Counted from the first letter of the stretch, positions 25,557 to 34,414 are shown. The stretch: 47,641 nucleotides of DNA from Streptomyces niphimycinicus (GCF_018883605.1 NZ_JAHLEM010000075.1:1-47641); one strand, 5' to 3'. Numbers and translations are program-made. Notes: a model not told the origin generated them from the letters alone.

Positions 25557-26408
25557 TCAGCCACTCACCACACCGAGCAGGACCCGGACCGTCTCCGCCA
25601 TCGTCTCCCGGCCCTGGGCGATGTAGGGGCGGGGGTCGGTCAGGTCGGGGCGCTCCGCCAGCGTCTCGCGGACCGCGCCGGTGAACGCGACGTTGAGAGC
25701 GGTACCGATGTTGATCTTCACGATGCCCGCCTGAACGGCTTGTCGCAGATCGTCGTCGCCGACGCCCGACGAACCGTGCAGCACCAGAGGTACGGGCACG
25801 GCCTCCCGCAGGCGTTCGATGAGCGCGTGGTCCAGGGTCGCGGAGCGTTCGGTCATCGCGTGGCTGCTGCCGACGGCGACGGCCAGGGCGTCCACGCCGG
25901 TGTCCGCGACATAGCGCGCCGCCTCCTGCGGGTCGGTGCGCACCCCGGCCGCGTGGGCGCTCGCGGGAGCGTCGGGCTTGCCGCCCACATAGCCGAGTTC
26001 GGCCTCCAGCCACAGGCCCGCGCCGTGGGCCCACTGGGTCGCGGCGCGGGTGGCGGCGAGGTTCTCGGCGTACGGCTGCGCCCCGGCGTCGAACATCGCG
26101 GAGGAGAACCCCGCGTCGGCCGCCGTGCGCAGCAGCCGCATGTCCGTCACGTGGTCCATGTGCAGTGCGACGTCGACGTCACAGGCCTTGCCGACCTCGG
26201 CCGCGGCCCGCGCGATCGGCTCGACCCGGCCGCCGTGGAACCGTACGGCGTTCTCGCTGATCTGAAGGATCACCCCCGGGGCGCCCGCGGCGGCCGCGCC
26301 GGCGGTGATCGCCTCGGCGTGCTCCAGCGTGATCACGTTGAACGCCGCGACGGCCCGGCCTGCGGCGGCGGCCTTCGAGACGAGGTCGCGCGTGGGAACC
26401 AGGGGCAT
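25557..26408 (-). CDS. kbaY: Class II tagatose/fructose-bisphosphate aldolase (GatY/KbaY type)
   Basis: 283 aa. Zinc-dependent class II aldolase fold: catalytic Asp and Zn His in ALHMDHVTD, a further Zn-ligand region in EAELGYVGG, AVAVGSSHAM, LVLHGSSGVGDD and VKINIGTALN. Size and the absence of the long FbaA insert fit the tagatose-1,6-bisphosphate/ketose-bisphosphate branch, which yields glyceraldehyde-3-phosphate and DHAP. ATG 26408 follows GAGGGG. It is the last gene of the operon, 95 bp after the transporter, with an intercistronic hairpin between. Context with kbaZ and agaS supports a role in galactosamine catabolism; fructose-bisphosphate is a possible alternative substrate. Confidence 0.88.
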   Translation of the reverse strand: MPLVPTRDLVSKAAAAGRAVAAFNVITLEHAEAITAGAAAAGAPGVILQISENAVRFHGGRVEPIARAAAEVGKACDVDVALHMDHVTDMRLLRTAADAGFSSAMFDAGAQPYAENLAATRAATQWAHGAGLWLEAELGYVGGKPDAPASAHAAGVRTDPQEAARYVADTGVDALAVAVGSSHAMTERSATLDHALIERLREAVPVPLVLHGSSGVGDDDLRQAVQAGIVKINIGTALNVAFTGAVRETLAERPDLTDPRPYIAQGRETMAETVRVLLGVVSG

Positions 26409-26443
26409 AAAGGTGTCCCCTCGCTTTCATGTCGGTTCGGTGA

Positions 26444-26467
26444 GTACGGGCCGGTGTCGGCCCGTAC
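26444..26467 (-). promoter_or_regulatory. Intercistronic hairpin between transporter and aldolase
   Basis: GTACGGGCC-N6-GGCCCGTAC, a 9-bp stem in the 95-bp gap before kbaY. It could lower downstream expression or stabilise the upstream mRNA. Confidence 0.5.
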
Positions 26468-26503
26468 CGCTACGTGGTTCGGCCGGTACGGATATGTGGG
26501 CGA

Positions 26504-27454
26504 TCAGGACTTCTGCGGGACCGGACGCACGTCCGCGCCGTCGTCCGCCGCGCCCGGGGCCACGGAGTTCTCGCCGCTCTTCTCGTCGCTGTAGACCATC
26601 AGGGTCGAGCCCGCGAGGGCCAGCACGATACCGAGGGCGCCCCACACGTTCGGGAGCGTCCGGAAGACCGCCAGGGACAGCACGATGGTCAGCACCGGGG
26701 CCAGCGCGTTGGTGATGGGGGCGACGACCGTGGCCTTGCCCCGGCTGAACGCCATGACCAGGAACAACGCGCCGACCGCGTTGAGGACCTGCGTCACCGC
26801 GGTGAGTGCCGGCGCCTGCCACGGAGCGTCGGACGGGAATTCGCCCATCATCACGAACGCCACCGGAACCAGCAGCAGTCCGCTGATGGTCATCCAGCCG
26901 AAGGTCGTCGCGTCGTTGACCCCGACCACCGCGGCCTTGCGCATGCAGAACGCCTGCACGCCCCAGGCAACACAGATCAGGATGGCCATCAGCAGCCACG
27001 GGCCGTGCGAGTTCGAGTCGTCCTTGCCGCTGGGAATGCTGAGCAGCACGATCGCCGCCAGCGCCGCGACGACACCCACTAGGGCGAGCCGGTTGATCCG
27101 CTCCCGCAGCAGCGCCATCGCCATGAGGACGGTGACCACCGGGGAGAGCGACACCAGGGGGAAGATCAGGTACGCCGGGCCGTTGGCGAGCGCGTGGAAC
27201 AGCAGGAGTTGGCCGCCGGCGCCGGTCAGTCCCGCGATCAGTCCGTACACGGCGGCGATCGGCCGGCGGTCGAACGTGTTGCCGCGCATCGCGAAGTACG
27301 CGGGTATGAGCATCGTGAAGGCCCAGATGATGTAGATCATCTCGTTGGGGTAGCCGTACCTGCTGTTCGGCTCGCTGGAGAAGGCGCCCCACACACCCCA
27401 GAACAGGACCAGCAGCGACGCGTACAGGATCCAGCTCTTCGTGCCTCTGTTCAT
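26504..27454 (-). CDS. DMT-superfamily (EamA-like) transporter
   Basis: 316 aa, about ten hydrophobic helices in two homologous halves, e.g. SWILYASLLVLFWGVWGAF and PVVTVLMAMALLRERINRLALVG in the first and VLTIVLSLAVFRTLPNVWGAL in the second. The C-terminus is short and hydrophilic. ATG 27454 overlaps the kinase stop by 4 bp (ATGA), so it belongs to the operon. Its position between kinase and aldolase makes it the probable uptake (or export) system for the amino sugar, taking the place of the Aga phosphotransferase system. Sugar transport by this superfamily is known (GRP-type), but the substrate here is inferred only from context. Confidence 0.85.
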   Translation of the reverse strand: MNRGTKSWILYASLLVLFWGVWGAFSSEPNSRYGYPNEMIYIIWAFTMLIPAYFAMRGNTFDRRPIAAVYGLIAGLTGAGGQLLLFHALANGPAYLIFPLVSLSPVVTVLMAMALLRERINRLALVGVVAALAAIVLLSIPSGKDDSNSHGPWLLMAILICVAWGVQAFCMRKAAVVGVNDATTFGWMTISGLLLVPVAFVMMGEFPSDAPWQAPALTAVTQVLNAVGALFLVMAFSRGKATVVAPITNALAPVLTIVLSLAVFRTLPNVWGALGIVLALAGSTLMVYSDEKSGENSVAPGAADDGADVRPVPQKS

Positions 27455-28443
27455 CGGTCTTCCCCTCCTGAGGCAGAGATCCCGGAGGCCATGCGCAGCG
27501 CGTCGAGCGCGGGCTGGTCGAGCGGGGTTCCGGCGATTTTCGCCGCGTACAGGGCGGCACCTACGACGGGCTCGTACAGAGGGGGTCGCAGTTCGTAGTG
27601 GGTGAAACGACTCTTCAGTCCGGTGGCGAACGCCTCCAGAACCGCGTCCGCGCCGAAGGTGCCGCCCGAGCAGGAGACCGGTACGGTCTCGTCCGGGCCG
27701 AACTCCAGCCGCTCGCGGGTGACTTCGACGAGCAGGGCGAGTTCCCGGCCGGCCTCGGCGAGGATCGCCGAGGCGGCCTCGTCGCCCAGACCGGCCGCCT
27801 CGGCCACCGAGCGGCTGAGCGCGGCGATCCGGCCGCGGTCGCCCTGCCACTGGTTGTGGACGACGTCGATCACGTCGAGGTCGGACGCGAGATCCAGGCG
27901 GCGCCGGAACACCTCGGCCAGGGGGCCCTCGGGGAGCCGTCCGTCGCCCATCCGCGAGAAGGCGTTGAGGCCGCGGACCGCGATCCAGTGCGCCGATCCC
28001 TCATCGCCGAACATCTCGCTCCAGCCACCGACGCGCACGCCCCGGCCCAGCCGCTCGCCGTAGGTCATGGAGCCGGTGCCGCTGATGACGTTGATGCCGT
28101 CGACCGCGCCCAGTGAACCGGCCCAGCCGCAGATCATGTCGTTGTCGCAGGCGTAGCGGTCGTGTCCGAGCACGGCTCGCGGGGTCGCGTTCAGGACGGG
28201 CAGATCGCGGGCCGCCTCCCCGTAACCGGGCAAGCCGAAAAAGGCGTACTCGATGTCGGCGGGGGTCAGCTCGGCCGCCGCACAGACAGCGTCGACGCCT
28301 TCCCCCAGCACACGCTCGACGAGCTCGATGCCGTGGGAGAAGTAGTACGAACTTGCCGCCTGCGCTCGCGCCACGACTTGTCCGCCCCGGTCGACCAGGC
28401 AGAATGCGGTTTTCGTACCGCCACCGTCGACACCTAGGAACAT
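27451..28443 (-). CDS. BadF/BadG/NAGK-type sugar kinase
   Basis: 330 aa, ASKHA-fold ATPase like N-acetylglucosamine kinase. The phosphate-1 loop is FLGVDGGGTKTAFCL; CDNDMICGW carries the catalytic-Asp region and VISGTGSMTYG the phosphate-2 loop; PVSCSGGTFG is the adenosine segment. It would phosphorylate GalNAc or galactosamine at C6 after transport, feeding AgaS. ATG 28443 has GGAGGTAC about nine nt upstream. It sits 49 bp after agaS and overlaps the transporter gene. The kinase family is clear; the sugar is inferred from the operon. Confidence 0.88.
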   Translation of the reverse strand: MFLGVDGGGTKTAFCLVDRGGQVVARAQAASSYYFSHGIELVERVLGEGVDAVCAAAELTPADIEYAFFGLPGYGEAARDLPVLNATPRAVLGHDRYACDNDMICGWAGSLGAVDGINVISGTGSMTYGERLGRGVRVGGWSEMFGDEGSAHWIAVRGLNAFSRMGDGRLPEGPLAEVFRRRLDLASDLDVIDVVHNQWQGDRGRIAALSRSVAEAAGLGDEAASAILAEAGRELALLVEVTRERLEFGPDETVPVSCSGGTFGADAVLEAFATGLKSRFTHYELRPPLYEPVVGAALYAAKIAGTPLDQPALDALRMASGISASGGEDR

Positions 28444-28492
28444 CGTTGTACCTCCGTCCGGCGCCCTGGAGCCGCGCCGTTGATGCCTTTGA

Positions 28493-29650
28493 TCAGTTGT
28501 GCAAGGAGTGCAGGGTCACGCCCTGCACGACGCGGTTGATCTCACCCGAGGGGAACGGGTTGTCGGCCCGCAGGCCCCGGGCCTGGGAGGCGCGCAGGGC
28601 GATGAGCTGGGCGTACACCACAGCGGACAGCGCCAGGGCGACGTCCTCGACGCCATCGAGGCCCGGCAGCGGCCAGGCGTCGTTGCCGTCCGCTTCCGCG
28701 TCGGGGCCCGCGGAGACTGTGACGACGCTGCCGGCGGGAAGATTTCCGCGCAGCTCCGCGGAGATGTCCTGGTCGTACTTGCGGGTGTAGGGGTCGTTCG
28801 ACATGTACACCACGGCGACCGAACGGTCGTTGAGCACCGCCTTGGGGCCGTGCCGGAATCCCAGCGAGGTCTCCGAGACGGCCATGAGCCTCCCACCGGT
28901 GAGTTCGAGCACCTTCAGCGCCGACTCCTCGGCGAGGCCCTTCAGCGGGCCGCTGCCCAGGAAGACGATGCGCTCGGGCGCGCGGGCCACGAGGGCGCCG
29001 ACGGTGCGGTCCACGGCGTCGCTCTCGCAGATCGACTCGACCGCCTCGGCCAGGCGTTCGGCGACCCCGTCGTAGGCGCTGCCGCCGAGAGCGAGCAGTG
29101 CCGCGAGCGTCATGCACGTGAAGCTCGACGTCATGGCGAAACCGCGGTCGTTGGACGCGGCCGGCATCAGCAGCACGTGGGACTTCGGCAGCTCCGCGTG
29201 CTCGCGGGCCAGGCGGCCCTGCTCGTTGCAGGTGATCACGAGGTGGTGCACCTCGGAGAGGACCTGGTCGGCCAGGGCGGTGGCGGCCACGGACTCCGGG
29301 CTGTCACCCGAGCGCGCGAAGGAGACCAGCAGCGTGGGAACGTCCTCGGCGAGACAGCCGCGGGGGTCGGCGACGAGGTCCGTGGTGGGGACCGCGTCGA
29401 CGCGGCGTCCCAGGCGCCGGGCCAGGGCGGGCTGGAGCACCTGGCCGGCGAACGCGGAGGTGCCGGCACCGGTGAGTACGACGCGCAGGTCACCGCGGGC
29501 GACGAGCGGACGCACGAAGGCGTCAAGCGACTCCCGGGAGGCCGCGACGATCCGGTCGACCTCCCGCCACAGGGCGGGCTGCTGGGCGATCTCGCGGGCG
29601 GTGTGGGCGGCGCCGTCGTCCAGGGACAGGGTGCCGGAGGGCGTGGTCAC
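28493..29650 (-). CDS. agaS: AgaS-type SIS-domain sugar isomerase/deaminase
   Basis: 385 aa with two SIS domains: VVLTGAGTSAFAGQVLQPALARR and LLVSFARSGDSPES in the first, IVFLGSGPLKGLAEESALKVLEL and FRHGPKAVLND in the second. This is the arrangement of AgaS, which converts galactosamine-6-phosphate to tagatose-6-phosphate and ammonia. GTG 29650 overlaps the kbaZ stop by 4 bp, indicating translational coupling with the aldolase partner. Length and order match AgaS rather than the longer GlmS. Confidence 0.9.
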   Translation of the reverse strand: MTTPSGTLSLDDGAAHTAREIAQQPALWREVDRIVAASRESLDAFVRPLVARGDLRVVLTGAGTSAFAGQVLQPALARRLGRRVDAVPTTDLVADPRGCLAEDVPTLLVSFARSGDSPESVAATALADQVLSEVHHLVITCNEQGRLAREHAELPKSHVLLMPAASNDRGFAMTSSFTCMTLAALLALGGSAYDGVAERLAEAVESICESDAVDRTVGALVARAPERIVFLGSGPLKGLAEESALKVLELTGGRLMAVSETSLGFRHGPKAVLNDRSVAVVYMSNDPYTRKYDQDISAELRGNLPAGSVVTVSAGPDAEADGNDAWPLPGLDGVEDVALALSAVVYAQLIALRASQARGLRADNPFPSGEINRVVQGVTLHSLHN

Positions 29651-30942
29651 ACGTGCTCCATCAGGTGGGGGTGGGAGGCGCGGTCGTAGTCGCGCAGAAC
29701 GTCGCGGACGTGGTCCACGGCCAGGTCGCGCGGCCGGGCGGCGAGCTCGCCGTGGCGGACGCGGGCGTACTGGAGTGGGAGGTGGGCGCTGAGCAGCGGC
29801 AGGGGGATGTCCACGGCCGAGAGGTTGTCCATCAGCCGGGCCTGGGCCTTTTCGATCTCAGGGTCGGGCCAGTAGTAACGCATCCGGTCGCTGTAGCTGT
29901 AGCGGCGGGCGAGGCGCTGCTCGGCAGCGCTGCCCGGGTAGTAGCCCTCCCACTTGGCGGGCTCGGCGAGCATCCGCTCCTCGACGACCTCGGGAAGGCG
30001 TGACCGCTCGGCGGCCGGGACCAGCTCGTCCTCGATCGCGGCGAGGGCGAACAGCGCCTCGCGCAGGGCGAAGGTCAGCCCGGGGCCCACCTTGAGGACC
30101 GCCCAGTGGTCCTCGACCAGCGCGGTGAGCGCCTCGGCGGTCTGGTAGTCGGTCGAGTGGGCCTCGTAGAGCATGGTGGGCTCGTCGTCGAGGACCTTGC
30201 GCAGCTCCTCGGTCAGCTCGCGCCGGTAGTCGACGACCTGCACATGGTCGAACTCGACGGCCGGCTGGACCACGAGGGCCATGACGCGCGGCCAGACCTC
30301 GTCGATGCCGTGCTGGGCGAACGCCTTGCGGTGCTGCTCCAGAGTGGTGCGCGCCGCCTCGGGCGTGGTCGGGACGAGCGCGTCGAGCGTCTCGTGCGCG
30401 CCGCCGGGTGTGGGCACCTCGGTACCGATCACGTACCGGATCCGCTCGGCCCGCTCGGGGCCGGCCGTCTCCTCGGCCACCCGGATCAGCCGCGCGGCGC
30501 GTTCGGCGACCACATCGTCGGTCAGCGGTACGGGGTCACCGGCGCAGGCGAAGCTGCAGTCCAGGTGGATCTTGGTGAAGTCCGCCGCCACGTAGGCGGC
30601 GACCAGGGCGTCGGCCCGCTCCATCGCCTCGTCGGGCGTCAGGGACTGCCACCGGTTCGGTCCGAGGTGGTCGCCGCCGAGAATCAGGCGGTCCAGTGGC
30701 AGACCACTTTCGGCGGCGATGCCGTACACGAGGTCGCGGAAGTCCGCGGGCCGCATGCCCGTGTAACCGCCGTACTGGTCGACCTGGTTCGAGGTCGCCT
30801 CCACCAGTACATGACCGCCGGTCTCTCGTGCTTGCACCACGGCTGCCTCGATGACCAGCGGATGAGCCGAACACACCGAGGTGATGCCCTGCGGCTGTCC
30901 GGCCTTCTGACGCCGGACCACCTCGCTCAATGGGCTCTGCAT
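29647..30942 (-). CDS. kbaZ: Tagatose-bisphosphate aldolase accessory subunit (GatZ/KbaZ family)
   Basis: 431 aa. Family hallmarks: GITSVCSAHPLVIEAAV, EATSNQVDQYGGYTGM, ILGGDHLGPNRWQ, FTKIHLDCSFACAGDP and YEAHSTDYQT. KbaZ/GatZ proteins support the KbaY/GatY aldolase; some relatives (AgaZ) have been proposed to be the tagatose-6-phosphate kinase, which would fill the missing step here. I chose ATG 30942 because GAGGGG lies about six nt upstream; the longer start at 30972 has none. First gene of the catabolic operon, read from a promoter that carries the regulator's operator. Confidence 0.9.
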   Translation of the reverse strand: MQSPLSEVVRRQKAGQPQGITSVCSAHPLVIEAAVVQARETGGHVLVEATSNQVDQYGGYTGMRPADFRDLVYGIAAESGLPLDRLILGGDHLGPNRWQSLTPDEAMERADALVAAYVAADFTKIHLDCSFACAGDPVPLTDDVVAERAARLIRVAEETAGPERAERIRYVIGTEVPTPGGAHETLDALVPTTPEAARTTLEQHRKAFAQHGIDEVWPRVMALVVQPAVEFDHVQVVDYRRELTEELRKVLDDEPTMLYEAHSTDYQTAEALTALVEDHWAVLKVGPGLTFALREALFALAAIEDELVPAAERSRLPEVVEERMLAEPAKWEGYYPGSAAEQRLARRYSYSDRMRYYWPDPEIEKAQARLMDNLSAVDIPLPLLSAHLPLQYARVRHGELAARPRDLAVDHVRDVLRDYDRASHPHLMEHV

Positions 30943-31007
30943 TGCCAACCCCTCACTCAACGTGTATCTCAAGCCGATGTGCCGTCATGGCCTGCGGCTC
31001 ATTTCGG

Positions 31008-31036
31008 ACAGTACTGGTCTTATTTGGGGTGGTCAA
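31008..31036 (-). promoter_or_regulatory. Promoter of the kbaZ operon
   Basis: On the minus strand TTGACC (31031-31036) and TACTGT (31008-31013) are separated by 17 bp, a standard housekeeping-type promoter. AATAAGAC repeats overlap the spacer and the region upstream of the -35. Confidence 0.55.
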
Positions 31037-31047
31037 TAGTCTTATTC

Positions 31048-31064
31048 TGGTATGCATCTGGTAT
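31048..31064. promoter_or_regulatory. GntR operator upstream of kbaZ
   Basis: TGGTATGCATCTGGTAT, containing two TGGTAT units 11 bp apart. The reverse complement of 31907-31923, at the regulator's own start codon, matches at 16 of 17 positions. It lies just upstream of the -35. Confidence 0.7.
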
Positions 31065-31119
31065 TGCACAGCCGAACCGGCAGATCCGCGGCGATCGTCC
31101 AAGTCCGGCTGGTGATCGT

Positions 31120-31908
31120 TTAAGTCTGGTTGGTGATGGAGGCCCGGAACCGATAGCGGTCCCCCCGGTAGACCTGGACGGTCAGTTCGATCGGGCGTGA
31201 TTCCTGGTTCGACGTCAGCTGGGTCGCGACGAGCATCGGCATGGTCTCCCCGATCTCGAACAGCTCGATCTCCCGTGGCGTCGGGTGGCGGGCCTCGACC
31301 GAATAGTCGGCGATGCGGGGCAGTTGCGGCGGGTCGGCGGCGCGCAGGGTGGCGTAGAGCGAGGCCGTATTGAAGTCGGTCTCGGCCAGGGCAGGGCAGG
31401 CCGCCAACGGAAGCCGGTTGTGCTCGAGCACGACGAGCAGACCGTCGAGGAAGCGCAGTCGGTGGAGGTCGAAGAGGTCGGCGCCCGGAGCGATCCGGAG
31501 CTGCTCGGCCTCGGACACCGTGGCCGGGCGAACGGTGGCGGAGAGCACCTTGCCGGCCGCCGTCAAGCCGTTGGCCTGCGCATAGTCGGCGAACCCCTGG
31601 ACCTGTGGGGCCGCCGAGGCGGACGTCATCGTCGCCTCGGGGAGCAGACCGAGCTCGGCGACGAACCACCCGCGCGACGACGACGGCCGCACGATGCCCC
31701 GCGACTCCAATTGCGCGAGGGCCGCTCGCAGCGTCACGCGCGACACGGCGTACCGGTCGACCAGAGCCCGCTCGGAGGGCAGCCGGTCACCGGGGCGGGC
31801 GGCAGCGGCGCGCAGGTCGTCGAGCAACTGCGTGGCTGTGCGCTCGTACAACGGGAGGACGTCGTCACCGAACAGGCCTCTGGGCATCGACGTTCTCGCA
31901 TCTGTCAT
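31120..31908 (-). CDS. GntR/HutC-family transcriptional regulator
   Basis: 262 aa. The winged HTH reads PLYERTATQLLDDLRAAAARPGDRLPSERALVDRYAVSRVTLRAALAQLESRGIV. It is followed by a UbiC-type (UTRA) sugar-sensing domain, HRLRFLDGLLVVLEHNRLP ... VYRGDRYRFRASI. Start at ATG 31908: TATGCT lies six nt upstream, giving a leaderless promoter, and the operator covers this region. The longer start at 32010 would run through the promoter. It is a relative of DasR/NagR/AgaR and most likely senses a phosphorylated amino sugar to control kbaZ-agaS-kinase-transporter-kbaY and itself. Confidence 0.88.
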   Translation of the reverse strand: MTDARTSMPRGLFGDDVLPLYERTATQLLDDLRAAAARPGDRLPSERALVDRYAVSRVTLRAALAQLESRGIVRPSSSRGWFVAELGLLPEATMTSASAAPQVQGFADYAQANGLTAAGKVLSATVRPATVSEAEQLRIAPGADLFDLHRLRFLDGLLVVLEHNRLPLAACPALAETDFNTASLYATLRAADPPQLPRIADYSVEARHPTPREIELFEIGETMPMLVATQLTSNQESRPIELTVQVYRGDRYRFRASITNQT

Positions 31909-31923
31909 ACCAGAAGCATACCA
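31907..31923. promoter_or_regulatory. Autoregulatory GntR operator over the leaderless start
   Basis: ATACCAGAAGCATACCA overlaps the -10 (TATGCT on the minus strand) and the start codon of the regulator. It is the near-identical partner of the site at 31048. Confidence 0.7.
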
Positions 31924-31965
31924 ATCCGATCGACGGCGCGAACCCTCGTCCAGGAGGTCCATCCG

Positions 31966-31995
31966 TTGACATGCCAGTCGAATACCGCTTACGTT
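31966..31995 (+). promoter_or_regulatory. Probable promoter reading toward the GH36 gene
   Basis: TTGACA (31966-31971) and TACGTT (31990-31995), 18 bp apart on the plus strand. The remaining 330-bp leader to 32339 contains no recognised gene, although one frame is open through it. A long untranslated leader or a lost small gene are both possible. Confidence 0.45.
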
Positions 31996-32338
31996 CTCGA
32001 AGCAGGCCACCCGATGATGAAGAAGTCGCCCGTGAGCGACCTTCCGTTTCGCCGTGCCCCGGGCACCCGCCGGTGATCGAGGCAGCGTTGTCGCAGCTCA
32101 CCGAGGATGCCCGCCCGCTACCGCCGGAGGCGACCGCGCACTGGGGTACCCGTTCGGACGATACGCCATCCCCCGACCCCAGCCCACCCACAGCGAAAAC
32201 CGGTAGTAGACCAGGCATCGACCAGCCTTACGGACGGTCGCTTCGTCGCGAGCGTGCCGGCTCGACTTTGACGATCCACAACGACGGACAAAAGGCGGCT
32301 GCCCCAGTCGGGCACGCACGACCGAAAGAGAGTTCGAC

Positions 32339-34414
32339 ATGACGGACATGAACCGGCGAAGCGTACTGAAGGTGGCGCTGGGGGGTGCCGGCCTGGCCGC
32401 CTTCCCCACCGTGGCCATGGGCGCCTCACCCGCGGCCGCCGCACCGAACTCGGATCCTGACCTCGTCGGAGTCGGCGACACCTCCATCACCCTGGAGTTC
32501 GACGACCAACTGCGAAGCCGGGTGGCGCTCAAGGGTGTCGACCTCACCCGCTTCGACGCCGGCGAAGCCCTGCTGGTGGGCGGTAAGGCCATCGAGGCGT
32601 TCGCCTACCGCGGGCACCGGACCCGCGATACCCGGCACCCCCGCCACGGCGCGGGCGTCCGGGTGACGATTGAGGGCACGTCCAAGGAAGGCGTACAGAA
32701 GACGGTCGTGCTGACCTCCTTCGAGCGTCTTACCGGCATGATCGTGATGAAGGTGACCTACACCAACAGGTCCTCCACCGCGCTGAAGGTGACCGGGTGG
32801 CGCAACGGAGCCCACGAACTCCTGGAGACTCCCGGCGGCTTCTACACCTTCTCCGGTACCACGTACACGGACCGCCGCGACTGGGTGATGCCGGTGAAGG
32901 ACGGCTATGTCCAGGAGAACTCGTTGGGGATGGACTCCTCCGACTACGGCGGCGGCACCCCGCTGGCGACCGTCTGGCGCCGGGGCGCGGGCCTCTCCGT
33001 CGGACATGTCGAGCCCGTGGCGACGGTCCTGCGCATGCCGGTCCGCAAGACGGACGCCGGAGCGAGCATCGCCATCCAGGACGACACCGCCCGCACCCTG
33101 AAGCCGGGCCGTCGGCTCAGCACCGACACCACGTTCCTGACCGCCCTCCCGGGCGACCACTTCGTGCCGCTCCAGCGGTACCGCGACTACATGAGCGACA
33201 TCGGCCAGCGCGCCCCCAAGGTCCCCGCCTCGGCCTTCGAGCCCATCTGGTGTGCCTGGGGCTACGAGCGCGACTTCGCCACCGAGCAGGTCACCGGGGC
33301 GCTGCCGAAGGCGCACGAGATCGGTCTGCGCTGGGCCGCGCTCGACGACGGCTGGCAGACCAACGAGGGCGACTGGGACATCAACACGGCGAAGTTCCCG
33401 CGCGGCGAAGCGGACATGCGGGCCTTCACCAAGGAGATACGGGACGCCGGTCTGCGGCCGCGCCTGTGGTGGGCCCCGCTGGCGGCGGACCCCGACAGCA
33501 ATCTGTTCCGGGACCGGCCCGACATGCTGCTGCTGGACCGCGACGGCAACAAGCAGGACGTCACCTGGTGGGACGCCTACACCCTCTGTCCGGCCTACCA
33601 GCCGACGGTGGACTACTTCGTCGAGCAGGCGAAGAGGTTCATCGGCGACTGGGGTTACGAGGGGCTCAAGATCGACGGCCAGCACCTCAACAGCGTCGCG
33701 CCCTGCTACAACCCGAAGCACCGGCACGCCCGCCCCGAGGAATCCACCGAGGGCGTGGCCCTGTTCTGGAAGGCGATCCACGAAGCCGCGCACGAGGCGA
33801 ACCCCGACGCCCTCGTCGAGCTCTGCCCCTGCGGCACCGCCTTCGCCTTCCACAACCTGCCCTACGTCGACCAGTACCCCAGCTCGGACCCGGAGTCCTC
33901 CTACCAGGTCCGGAGCAAGGGCAAGTCGATGAAGGCGCTGATGGGCGCGGGCAGCAGCTACGCCGGCGACCACGTCGAACTGAGCGACGGCGGGAACGAC
34001 TTCGCGTCCTCTTACGGGGTCGGAGCCGTCCTGTCGACCAAGTTCACCCTCCCCGGAACCGGAGCCCCGGACAAGGCGACCGACCTCACCCCGGAGAAGG
34101 CGGTCCTCTGGCGCAAGTGGGTGTCCCTGTACGAGAAGAACATGCTGTCCACCGGCGAGTACCGCGGTGAGCTGTACGACATCGGCTTCGACAAGCCCGA
34201 GGCGCATGTCGTGGCCAAGAAGCGGACCCTCCACTACGCCTTCTACGCCGACCAGTGGGACGGGACGGTCGAGCTGCGCGGTCTGGGCCGCACGCGGTAC
34301 CGCCTGACCGACCCGTTCACCGGCAAGTCACTCGGAACTGCCACTGCTCAGCACAACACCGTGAAGCTGTCCTTCGAGCGGTTCCAGCTCATCGTGGCCG
34401 AGCCCATCGGCTGA
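32339..34414 (+). CDS. Tat-exported GH36-like alpha-galactosidase/alpha-N-acetylgalactosaminidase
   Basis: 691 aa. The N-terminus NRRSVLKVALGGAGLAAF ... AAAA is a twin-arginine signal. A beta-sandwich domain follows to about residue 290, then the catalytic barrel: WCAWGYERDF, LDDGWQTNEGDWD, RPRLWWAPL, GLKIDGQHLNS (candidate nucleophile Asp) and QYPSSDPESSYQVR (candidate acid/base Asp), ending in a small beta domain. The clan-D (GH36) call is good. Because the divergent operon handles galactosamine sugars, removal of terminal alpha-GalNAc is a sensible guess, but alpha-galactose is equally possible from sequence. Confidence 0.8.
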   Translation: MTDMNRRSVLKVALGGAGLAAFPTVAMGASPAAAAPNSDPDLVGVGDTSITLEFDDQLRSRVALKGVDLTRFDAGEALLVGGKAIEAFAYRGHRTRDTRHPRHGAGVRVTIEGTSKEGVQKTVVLTSFERLTGMIVMKVTYTNRSSTALKVTGWRNGAHELLETPGGFYTFSGTTYTDRRDWVMPVKDGYVQENSLGMDSSDYGGGTPLATVWRRGAGLSVGHVEPVATVLRMPVRKTDAGASIAIQDDTARTLKPGRRLSTDTTFLTALPGDHFVPLQRYRDYMSDIGQRAPKVPASAFEPIWCAWGYERDFATEQVTGALPKAHEIGLRWAALDDGWQTNEGDWDINTAKFPRGEADMRAFTKEIRDAGLRPRLWWAPLAADPDSNLFRDRPDMLLLDRDGNKQDVTWWDAYTLCPAYQPTVDYFVEQAKRFIGDWGYEGLKIDGQHLNSVAPCYNPKHRHARPEESTEGVALFWKAIHEAAHEANPDALVELCPCGTAFAFHNLPYVDQYPSSDPESSYQVRSKGKSMKALMGAGSSYAGDHVELSDGGNDFASSYGVGAVLSTKFTLPGTGAPDKATDLTPEKAVLWRKWVSLYEKNMLSTGEYRGELYDIGFDKPEAHVVAKKRTLHYAFYADQWDGTVELRGLGRTRYRLTDPFTGKSLGTATAQHNTVKLSFERFQLIVAEPIG

